Source of the DNA: a virus
Reading direction: 5' to 3' (one strand)
DNA length: 64,000 bases
IMG/VR virus record: IMGVR_UViG_3300008453_000584
Location: 62,001 to 126,000 of that record
Part shown: positions 57,701-64,000 of the stretch, piece by piece
Numbering within the stretch: the stretch's first letter is position 1
Layout of the letters: the number at the start of each line of letters is the position of its first letter
Program-made: the position numbers and the translations under genes
Notes under the pieces: model-generated
What the model was told of the DNA's origin: nothing
The model's database searches: none
Seen by the model: the letters and a program-made list of their open reading frames with translations, nothing else

Positions 57701-58317
57701 CTTCTAATCTGGTAAATCTTTCTTAGAAGATCTTCTTTAGAAAGGTCTTCATCTTTAAAGACGTCCACCGTGATTGAATCATCTGCTGTATCGAAAGTGT
57801 CATTGTTCTTAATGTATGAACTATGTCCCCACTCTAATAAACAGGTAAATCCGGTTCTAAAAAATAAAGCATCTATAACATCTAACTGAGCTAGGTTATT
57901 GACTCTAAATTTAACATCAGCTACTTTAAGAGATCCTAGGGTACCTACTGTATTTATTGTTGCTGATGTGATGCCGGGCATAGGTCTGTATCCGAATTCA
58001 TCTAAAGCTTTTACTCCTATGTTGTAGGAAGCATCCCAAGATCTCAACCTAGATCCTCCACCAGCAGTCTCAATTGCTGTACCTCCAAACAGTACCCATT
58101 TTCTAGCAAGATTTACTCCACCTTCACCGAGACTTTTTACTAAGTCGCCACCAATAACGGATGCTAGAGAAGTAAGTTTGATCCAGCAGTTATTATCGGA
58201 TATAAATTCTATGTTTTTATTATCCCTAGCTTCGGTCTTAACTAGTTGTCTACTTCTAGCAAAGATCTGCCCTATAGCTTCGTTATTTATCGGAGAACCT
58301 ATTAAATTTTTTGCCAT
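54730..58317 (-). CDS. Baseplate hub-like protein with C-terminal N-acetylmuramoyl-L-alanine amidase
   Basis: This is a 1195-residue protein. The first ~850 residues are a tail/hub-type structural region with beta-rich segments (SATINTVGTLGSLKVADVKF and similar). The C-terminal ~218 residues are an amidase_2-type domain: KYVTIHYTVSSYDNP with zinc-ligand His983, IGIEMESYG, and a second His1151 followed by DPSRKIDTMP. The enzyme cuts the amide bond between MurNAc and L-alanine to let the tail tip through peptidoglycan. It is directly behind a LysM/gp53-like protein and the repeat protein. Confidence 0.85.
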   Translation of the reverse strand: MAKNLIGSPINNEAIGQIFARSRQLVKTEARDNKNIEFISDNNCWIKLTSLASVIGGDLVKSLGEGGVNLARKWVLFGGTAIETAGGGSRLRSWDASYNIGVKALDEFGYRPMPGITSATINTVGTLGSLKVADVKFRVNNLAQLDVIDALFFRTGFTCLLEWGHSSYIKNNDTFDTADDSITVDVFKDEDLSKEDLLRKIYQIRRKTDGNYDGMLGTVTNFNWSVGPDGSYDCTLKLTGIGSVTDSLKINNISSFPDSKIGKQLLASANAGSNSGGEGAPSAGNGEAADAVSQYQALLDGRSAPASALEGFLVDMKLRFGSTGSLSEPIATTTLTAADPTPVETTIPDIATTYFAPGLGLWSGGSTAAPEVVSAFQNGNDPEYLLTGKSTGGNALAGLDSVLLVPFSSVSGDTGDEATTSQSLYCYIKLGLLLAYIHNSAMIYEFNKSANQKKPLIYLNFNPNNNLCYRTNHQFSADPTVCIVPLDASDADYGKLFTINKVSPGSVPNTAVNTAELFSPTGSPFGSSFLKNCKYKASDTEGRIMEIYLNVDYLLGVIRNFTDSDRNFNVTLAAFLEQILTDVQKSLGNVNEFRVGYDDDSNTLTIYDDQILDANPKGKESSIYQGIPVTGLPSVAKSFSLNTEFSTKLGSMLAITAMDPGNQVSTLNKDGSTFAEFNAGVVDRLMKNKTTDAGQKTEQKSGPVQPVDNAGVLQEAQSFNEFMFRFYSANSLAAPREVKIQNLDAAKNYYITAATLLKSNPGEAGGATMGVSANGIMPISINLTMAGISNLVLYEGFCIPGDRLPSKYKTNGLPKVGFIVSGITHDISNNAWNTTIKGSMINLPKNVKVAASVLNQSIKKGAYKPPEKQEVVGTPTYSTTKKAAKCSGKALKIATLEDINKYVPAAERGKIGVKKWADVKKTFPLRTAAQGVPVQAVLNCKEKASDYNNQPFAFQMASITDGKTWTRAAKGNASGIFKYVTIHYTVSSYDNPLTHYQNTWNRSVDVNPASADFTIGRTGKIAGFRGFKKWKSNHYGDPTWGASPSMNANSIGIEMESYGPALLCTSSGQILNYSGERAIPYDECHLSYPVYRGHNLWQSLTSVQISALANLLLTFIKDGILAPGFKFNPGYDILFPDKGLRTAPKPCVVTHGTGQDPSRKIDTMPQSNLLDMLSELDVIAASGKKDTLPSINWTG

Positions 58318-58318
58318 A

Positions 58319-58621
58319 CTACTTTACGTTAAGCCTATTGTACTGTCTTAAGATAGCACTTACATCAACGGGTACTCTGAGCTGTATTCCCGGTTCTGGG
58401 AATAGAGTATCACAAGGTAGGTTGTTTGCTGTAGGTATAATCCACCATAGTGTCTTATCTCCGTAGTAGTTATGTGCTAGGAGATCGTACCTATCTTGTT
58501 GAGTTGATATAAGGTAAATATCGTTATTTGTTGGCGCAATATGCGGGTAGTAATTGGTTGTATAGAGCCTCTTACCTGAATCGCTTTTTACTACTTCTAT
58601 ATCTTGGTATCTGCGGTTCAT
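58319..58621 (-). CDS. Baseplate wedge/LysM-like protein (gp53-like), 100 aa
   Basis: The centre (NNDIYLISTQQDRYDLLAHNYYGDKTLWWIIPTANN) resembles a LysM-type or T4 gp53-like domain: 'D.L....YGD..LWW.I...N' is typical of phage baseplate proteins that have a LysM motif. It is 4 nt from the repeat protein gene and 1 nt from the hub gene. Confidence 0.75.
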   Translation of the reverse strand: MNRRYQDIEVVKSDSGKRLYTTNYYPHIAPTNNDIYLISTQQDRYDLLAHNYYGDKTLWWIIPTANNLPCDTLFPEPGIQLRVPVDVSAILRQYNRLNVK

Positions 58622-58625
58622 ACTT

Positions 58626-61340
58626 TTACGCTTTTAACTGTTGTTGGAAAGAAAGAGGTGTTATATTAGTAGCACTTGTACTACGGCGAGGTAAGAAGTC
58701 ATGTATAGGCGTAAACTGACAGCTAACATCTACTAGCTGAGGAGCTTCAAACATATCACCGTCTAGGTTAATTTCCCAAGGGTAACTGTCTGCAACTGTT
58801 ATATTCATACTAGTAAGAAATCCGGGTTGTTTATAAATATAATCACCTAGAGTCAATTTAACAACTGGGCTTCTCATAAATCCGCTAGATTGGTAATCTG
58901 GATATAGTTGTGATTGTAGGAAGTTCAACTTCTGATACATGGGTTTAAGTTCTTGCTTTGATTCTGCTGCAAGCTTAAAATTAAAAGAAAGAGTTCTTGA
59001 AAATCCATTGTATACGTAAAAGTTCTCACCTCTACCTACATATCTAAACGGTGATAATTCTGCAGTATTATTATCAGAGAAAGAAGTTAAATAGGCTCTA
59101 AAGAGGACAGGTATAACAGCTCCACTGTACATTAAGGCTTCAAATCTAAACTTAATAAGATCTGCAATAGATTTTTCCGGGTCATAGTCTTGCCCGACTG
59201 GTGCTGCTGTTACTTTATCAGATCGGCCAGGTCCTGCAATACCGATTCTACTCTGAAGATTGTTAGTAGTGTAATCTACAAGCTTGTAGCCTATTTTATC
59301 TGGAGAGAAAGAACCTGCTCCACCTGCTGCTCCTTCTATCGTACTTCTAAAATCAGTTAAGTTAGCATCAGTCCATTTTTTTCCAGATGCACCTAATACC
59401 GATTGTTTGTAGAGTAAGCTATAGTTAAAAGTTTTAGCCCCGTTATTAGAGTTGTTTGGGTCGCCTGGGTTAGCACTAGAGTTAAGGGTATCGGTTTTAT
59501 CTCCAGTATTTGTTTCTCTTTTTAGAATTACTTTATCACTAGGGCCGATTGGGTACTCATATATAACATTTGGATTAGAAGGATTAGTAGTTACCTTATC
59601 GTTTCCTTTTATAATTTGCTTATCGGAAAAATCAGCAGACTTGCCGATTAGTTTTCCTGCTAACACTGCTAACCTACTCTCGTTATTAACGTCTACGGTA
59701 TTGTTTGTTAAAGTTTGACCGTAAGGAACAGATCCGAAAAGACCTGCTTTAGCAACTGTTACAGTTTTGTCGACATACGCTGTTGTCTGTAAAAGTTCTT
59801 TTAATGTTTTATAGGTTCCGTTTTGATACAAAGGTATCGGCGGGTTTACGTCGTATAGCGGACTTGTATCAAAATCTGGATTTCTTTTTATAATGGTTTG
59901 GCCAATACCTCTCTTTGCTCCTGGACCTCCTTCATACTTTAGTAAGGTAAATCGATCTTCTGGAATAAAAAGGTTCTTATTAGCAGTTGTGGTTTGCTTA
60001 GTAAATATTTTAGCTTTTAAAAGAGCTACAAGTCTATTGTCTGTATCAGGTTTTGCTTTATTAGAAGTCTGAGTATATTTTACGTAGCCAGGAGCGTTAG
60101 CTTGTAGATCTTCTGGTTTGGTAATAAGAATATCCTGCAGTGTTGCATTTACTCCTTGAGCATTTGCGTAGAGAGATGTTGCAGGATTGGCTTTATATAG
60201 ATCAGAGTTATCTTGGTATCTCTGTATAGTAGTTGTTCCGAGACCTCTTTCAGAATTAGGGCCTCCCGGATACTGTATTAAGGTTGTTCTATCTTGAGGA
60301 ATGTACAGGTTCTTATTTGTTGTTGTTTCTGCACTATACATCTTAGAGCGGAGTAAAGCTACTAATCTGTTATCGGTATTAGGTCTTTCTAGATTCGACT
60401 GTTCTGTGTATTTGAGATAACCTGCTTTAGTTGACTTTAATCCTTCTTTTGTAAGTACGTATATATCCGCCAAAGTAGTAGTCTCTCCTTCTTGATTCTT
60501 ATAAAGAGAAGAAGCAGGATTTGTTCTCAGCAAATCTGAGTTATCAGCATATCTAGGGATGGTTGTTAATCCTATACCGTATACTGATCCAGGTCCGCCT
60601 GGGTATGAGAATAGTAGATTCTTGTTTGTTCTTGAAATACCTAGTCGCTGTAAATTTTCTAGATTAGAAGTACTAGATGTATCTGTTGCTCGAGTTGCTG
60701 GTAGTATTTTGGTATTTAAGAGAGTTACAAGTCTGTTATCTGCTCCTTGATTTGCTAAATTATAACTCTGTACGACTCTTTCGTAGGTTTGGGAAAAAGG
60801 GTTATAGGGCACAGTTCCATGTCTGTCTGCATGTATACCGCTACCTGCTAATCTTACTTGAGCTAAAGTGTTTAATCCACCGTTGTATACTCTTGTGTTT
60901 TCTATTAATCCAAAAAATCTAGCTGTTGTATTTCTTCCCGGGTTTAGGTTAGCTTGAGAGCCAACTTCCATTTTAGGATTAGTTAACTGTAATCCTATTT
61001 GCTTTGCTACAAAGGTATATCCTTTTGGAGAGGATTTTATAAATTTTTGAATCCTCTTAAAATCATATTCTGCAGCAGAAGGTACAATAAGTCCGTTACC
61101 GAGTCTTGTTAAACTACTACCTCTAACCGGGAAGTCTAAAGATGCTAAATTACCTGTATAGTATTGTCTAGTCTTTCCGTCTGCGTTTTCAGGGAAAGGC
61201 CATTGTATATACGGCTCATCACTACTTGCTCCAAATTGCTGGTCTCTTCCGTATTTTAAGCTCTTCTGTATAAAGTTACCGGTTCCTCCGTAGTAGTAGG
61301 GGAAGTTAGCGAGGTTATTTAATAAGTCGACTAATGGCAT
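58626..61340 (-). CDS. Tail/baseplate protein with three internal tandem repeats
   Basis: The 904-residue protein begins with MPLVDLLNNLANFPYYYGGTGNF and has a C-terminal region (SIADLIKFRFEALMYSGAVI ... PWEINLDGDMFEAPQLV) that resembles tail-tube or baseplate adaptor proteins of T4-like phages. Between residues 201 and about 520 there are three degenerate copies of a ~110-residue unit. The start of each is DNRLV (201, 323, 434), and each contains a YPGGP-type element and NKNL with IP.DR. The middle could be an extended stalk. Function is inferred from position. Confidence 0.75.
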   Translation of the reverse strand: MPLVDLLNNLANFPYYYGGTGNFIQKSLKYGRDQQFGASSDEPYIQWPFPENADGKTRQYYTGNLASLDFPVRGSSLTRLGNGLIVPSAAEYDFKRIQKFIKSSPKGYTFVAKQIGLQLTNPKMEVGSQANLNPGRNTTARFFGLIENTRVYNGGLNTLAQVRLAGSGIHADRHGTVPYNPFSQTYERVVQSYNLANQGADNRLVTLLNTKILPATRATDTSSTSNLENLQRLGISRTNKNLLFSYPGGPGSVYGIGLTTIPRYADNSDLLRTNPASSLYKNQEGETTTLADIYVLTKEGLKSTKAGYLKYTEQSNLERPNTDNRLVALLRSKMYSAETTTNKNLYIPQDRTTLIQYPGGPNSERGLGTTTIQRYQDNSDLYKANPATSLYANAQGVNATLQDILITKPEDLQANAPGYVKYTQTSNKAKPDTDNRLVALLKAKIFTKQTTTANKNLFIPEDRFTLLKYEGGPGAKRGIGQTIIKRNPDFDTSPLYDVNPPIPLYQNGTYKTLKELLQTTAYVDKTVTVAKAGLFGSVPYGQTLTNNTVDVNNESRLAVLAGKLIGKSADFSDKQIIKGNDKVTTNPSNPNVIYEYPIGPSDKVILKRETNTGDKTDTLNSSANPGDPNNSNNGAKTFNYSLLYKQSVLGASGKKWTDANLTDFRSTIEGAAGGAGSFSPDKIGYKLVDYTTNNLQSRIGIAGPGRSDKVTAAPVGQDYDPEKSIADLIKFRFEALMYSGAVIPVLFRAYLTSFSDNNTAELSPFRYVGRGENFYVYNGFSRTLSFNFKLAAESKQELKPMYQKLNFLQSQLYPDYQSSGFMRSPVVKLTLGDYIYKQPGFLTSMNITVADSYPWEINLDGDMFEAPQLVDVSCQFTPIHDFLPRRSTSATNITPLSFQQQLKA
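59781..60740 (-). repeat. Three ~110-codon tandem repeats in the tail protein gene
   Basis: Units begin at the codons for DN-R-L-V at residues 201, 323 and 434. Shared features are DNRLV(T/A)LL, K(I/M), NKNL, a (Y/E)GGP element, I.RY.DNSDL and NPA.SLY. The third copy is the most worn. Copies are alike but not identical at the protein level. Confidence 0.85.
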
Positions 61341-61347
61341 TTTAATA

Positions 61348-64000
61348 TTATCTTATACGTGAGTTAGAATTTAAAACATTGCCGTAACTTGTAACGGTTG
61401 CTTTAGAAGTTGCATAGGCTAGTTTATCTGCATCCACTGTAAGTTGTTTATCTCTAATTGCAGTTAAAATAGCTGTATGCTCTTTTAGAACTTTAACCAT
61501 TTCAACAATAGTATCGCGAGTATCTTTTCCTAAGAATACTTCTCCTTGGTCTACTTTTGCTACACCTGTAGTAGTTACTACGCCTCCGGTTGCTAATTTA
61601 GGTTCCTGAAGAGGAGTAGCTTCCTTGGATGGACCGGTTTTTCCTGCAGCTTTTAATTCATCTCCGTACATACCCAGTACAGCATCACCGATAGGTTTTG
61701 CTCCTACAAAGTCTGCAACCAATCCTCCTAGCCACCTACCAGCAACATCTCCTGCCATTGCACCTAAGATAGTACCTACGCCTGGGATAGGTATGAGAGA
61801 TCCTAAAGCGCCTCCTCCGATTGAGCCTAACACACCTCCTAATCCTTGCATCACTCTCGCACCGACTGCTTGTGATAGTTCAGGCCCTTTTTTATCACCT
61901 GCTATCATCTCCTTAATGTCGTTATTTGCAAATACACCTTCTATTAAGGTGCTAACAATAGGTATCTTAACTAATTTTTTTAAGAAACCTCCTATATTTG
62001 TTTTTAACCATCCTCCTATAGCCCCTTTAGGGTTAGCTACAGCAGAAGCTGTTGATTTTATACTGCTCCATATTCTACTAAAGAATCCACCTCCGCCGGT
62101 TTTAGCAACATTAGAGGCAGCGGCAGCTGTTGTCTGAGTTGCGGGTGCAGCTGCTTTAGCTTGTTTTAGAGCTTCTGCAGATGTCATACCGGGGTTAGCT
62201 GCTTTTATTTGAGCGGCTGTTTTAACATTCGCTGATACCGGTTTAGCACCGGGGGTGGTTGCTGCTGCAGGTGCACTAGCTGTAGCGCCTGCGCTTGCTC
62301 CGCCACCTGCGGCTCCACTCATAGCATCTGCTACACCTCCGTATCCTAAAGCTCCTAACAGTGGTGCAGCCTTTCCACCTATCTTTCCTAAAAACTTACC
62401 AGTACCGGCAAGGAATCTACCGAACTTGCCCATTTTAGCAAGCTTTCTTCCCATCTTAAACTTACTACCGGGTTTAGAGCCGCCTAGCATATCTGCTACA
62501 CCTCCTTCACCTTCACCTCCTCCTGCTCCTGCACCACCAGCACCCAGATTAGTTACTTCACTAAAAGTTGGATTACTGCGAGATGAACCTCTGGTAAAGT
62601 ATTTTGCAATACCTGATAATCCTTTTAACCCTATTATGATTGCTCCTATTGAAGCAAACTTCTTAAGCACGTCTCCCAGGATTGGAATATCTCCAATCTT
62701 ACCTATAAACTGTCCTACACCTTTTACTGCTAATACTATACCTCTAGTTATATCTGATACAAATTTAAAACCGTCTGCTAAAAGTTCTACAAATTGTCCC
62801 ATCGGCCCTTCTACTATGGAGGCTATAACATCTTTCATTTTTTCCATAGCTTCGGCAAACCTGGTCTGAGTGTCAACTTGCATTTTTGATACCTCAAAGC
62901 TCTTACCTTGGGCGATACCTTGTTCTATTTGATCCGCTAATTGACCTTTTCCTTCTGCTCTTAGTTTCTTTATCTCATCTTTTTGTGCAGCACTTAACTT
63001 ATTTAACTGAGCTTGTTTCTGTAACGAATTGGCTAACTCATCAGCAGACATGCCCATTGACTCAGCAATTGCCTGTTGTTGAATCCTATTTAATTTTTGG
63101 AAGTTGTTAATACCGCCGACTTGCTTTAACATCTCTTCAGCCGCTTCTGCTGTTTTTCCTTCAAGAGCTAAACTTCTAGCTCTACTTAACTCTAAATCAC
63201 GGCCTGTTAAAACTTCTGCTTCCATTTCTGCTGCAATAGAACTCTCAAAGTCTAACAGCTTATCTGTCATATTCTTTGTTTGTTCTAGAGTTAGTCCTAG
63301 CTTTTGAGCCTGTACTACAGCTTTTGCAATTAGAGCAGGATCGTTTTTATAGAATGCAGCTAATTGCCCTTCTGTCTTAAGTACTTCTGCAAGTACTTTT
63401 TTATTGCTAAATAATCCTTTGTTTTGTTTTCCAACATTTTTTACAAGATCTTCCTGAGTAGTGTTGTACTGCATTGCGTACATCGAAAGCTTAGAAGCTT
63501 CTTCCCCGCTAAGTCCTAAGTTTCTTGTAAGTAGTATTTGTCCTTCTGTTAACTTCTCTCCAAAGATGGCTGATGTACCAAAAGCTTCGTTAAGCTGTTG
63601 TTGAGCGGCAAGGGTATTCTTTTTAGTCATATACTCCTTACCGCTATGTACTGCCATTTCTTCAGCATAGTGGTAGAGGTCTTTTGCTGCATCAGCAGAT
63701 AAACCATACTGTTTACCGATATCGGCTACCTCTTTGTTGAACTCCATACCTAGATGGACTAGCTTAGTTACAAGACCGACAGCTAGTCCCATAAGTACCA
63801 GAGGATCTTTAAGGGCTGAACCAATACCTTTAAACACACCTTTAAGCCCTGCCATTGCAGTGCTCCATATGTTACCATGCTCAGCAGCATGTTCCATACT
63901 CTCTTCTATATCCTCAAAATATTTTGTATCGATACCAAACTTACCTAGAGCACCAGTTATACCGTGTATTAACTTTCCGGTTAATCCTAACTTCTTTTGA
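61348..64000 (-). CDS. Tape measure protein (partial; N-terminus beyond window)
   Basis: The frame is open through 64000 with no stop: codons upstream of the ATG at 63897 read QKKLGLTGKLIHGITGALGK, so the protein continues past the window. At least 884 residues are visible. It has hydrophobic stretches (KDPLVLMGLAVGLVTKLV; IPGVGTILGAMAGDVAGRWL), long helical repeats, and an Ala/Gly/Pro-rich linker (TASAPAAATTPGAKP), typical of tape measure proteins that set tail length. The C-terminus (KEHTAILTAIRDKQLTVD) is helical. Confidence 0.85.
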   Translation of the reverse strand, partial: QKKLGLTGKLIHGITGALGKFGIDTKYFEDIEESMEHAAEHGNIWSTAMAGLKGVFKGIGSALKDPLVLMGLAVGLVTKLVHLGMEFNKEVADIGKQYGLSADAAKDLYHYAEEMAVHSGKEYMTKKNTLAAQQQLNEAFGTSAIFGEKLTEGQILLTRNLGLSGEEASKLSMYAMQYNTTQEDLVKNVGKQNKGLFSNKKVLAEVLKTEGQLAAFYKNDPALIAKAVVQAQKLGLTLEQTKNMTDKLLDFESSIAAEMEAEVLTGRDLELSRARSLALEGKTAEAAEEMLKQVGGINNFQKLNRIQQQAIAESMGMSADELANSLQKQAQLNKLSAAQKDEIKKLRAEGKGQLADQIEQGIAQGKSFEVSKMQVDTQTRFAEAMEKMKDVIASIVEGPMGQFVELLADGFKFVSDITRGIVLAVKGVGQFIGKIGDIPILGDVLKKFASIGAIIIGLKGLSGIAKYFTRGSSRSNPTFSEVTNLGAGGAGAGGGEGEGGVADMLGGSKPGSKFKMGRKLAKMGKFGRFLAGTGKFLGKIGGKAAPLLGALGYGGVADAMSGAAGGGASAGATASAPAAATTPGAKPVSANVKTAAQIKAANPGMTSAEALKQAKAAAPATQTTAAAASNVAKTGGGGFFSRIWSSIKSTASAVANPKGAIGGWLKTNIGGFLKKLVKIPIVSTLIEGVFANNDIKEMIAGDKKGPELSQAVGARVMQGLGGVLGSIGGGALGSLIPIPGVGTILGAMAGDVAGRWLGGLVADFVGAKPIGDAVLGMYGDELKAAGKTGPSKEATPLQEPKLATGGVVTTTGVAKVDQGEVFLGKDTRDTIVEMVKVLKEHTAILTAIRDKQLTVDADKLAYATSKATVTSYGNVLNSNSRIR

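Noticed and set aside
61625-62869. Long plus-strand frames opposite the tape measure gene
   Set aside because: They are shadows of an Ala/Gly/Pro-rich gene; composition and position follow the minus-strand codons.

Overview
The window is a piece of a tailed phage (Caudoviricetes) genome, most likely a myovirus-like phage of a Bacteroidota host. It carries tail and baseplate genes, a UvsX/gp32/DnaB-type replisome, eleven tRNA or tRNA-like genes, a nucleotide and 7-deazaguanine pathway and a very large glycosylation island. Almost every gene is on the minus strand, so transcription runs from high to low coordinates; the one supported plus-strand gene is a small holin-like protein at 28209-28376. 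The Bacteroidota assignment rests on three things. Fifteen minus-strand promoters have the form TTGG/TTTG - exactly 19 nt - TAnnTTTA, close to the Bacteroidota -33/-7 consensus. The lipoprotein signals and the thrombospondin-type-3 metalloprotease are Bacteroidota-like in style. Many start codons lack a Shine-Dalgarno sequence.

Layout from right to left. 64000-54054: tape measure protein (runs off the window), a repeat-bearing tail protein, a LysM/gp53-like protein, a large hub protein with a C-terminal amidase, and a structural protein. 54010-45085: replication and dNTP genes: a divergent family A polymerase-like protein, gp32-like SSB, UvsX, FEN-type nuclease, DnaB helicase and class II ribonucleotide reductase. 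45068-36008: 7-deazaguanine DNA modification (QueD, QueC, DpdA, QueF, a DpdN-like formyltransferase, QueE, FolE) mixed with small genes, a GalE-like epimerase and a P-loop protein. 35989-33192: dCTP deaminase and membrane proteins. 33076-30473: Hsp20, GroES and GroEL. 30453-29329: no convincing protein gene, but a probable ~0.9 kb ornate non-coding RNA with its own promoter. 29315-24198: tRNA cluster, structured spacer RNAs, a holin, two lipoproteins (one a metzincin) and small membrane proteins. 24160-1: about 13 glycosyltransferases, GDP-sugar enzymes (Gmd, ColD-like, Fcl/ColC-like), an FkbM methyltransferase and a thiamine-diphosphate enzyme pair; a full-length PolA, a Cas4-like nuclease and a MazG-like protein are embedded among them.

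How it fits together. FolE, QueD, QueE and QueC would make preQ0, QueF would reduce it to preQ1, DpdA would insert the base into DNA, and the formyltransferase could make formyl-preQ1; this would protect the genome from restriction. The glycan island could make GDP-fucose and/or GDP-colitose and transfer them with GT10, GT11 and other transferases, to virion proteins or to the host envelope; the sequence does not say which. The chaperonins would support folding of phage proteins.

Strongest candidates for something new: the ornate RNA at about 29502-30416, the phage-wide fixed-spacing promoter set, the deazaguanine operon with altered QueC and QueD metal sites plus a formyltransferase, the ColD-containing sugar pathway, the secreted metzincin lipoprotein, and the second, active-site-altered polymerase. 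All family assignments were made by reading motifs; no database search was run.
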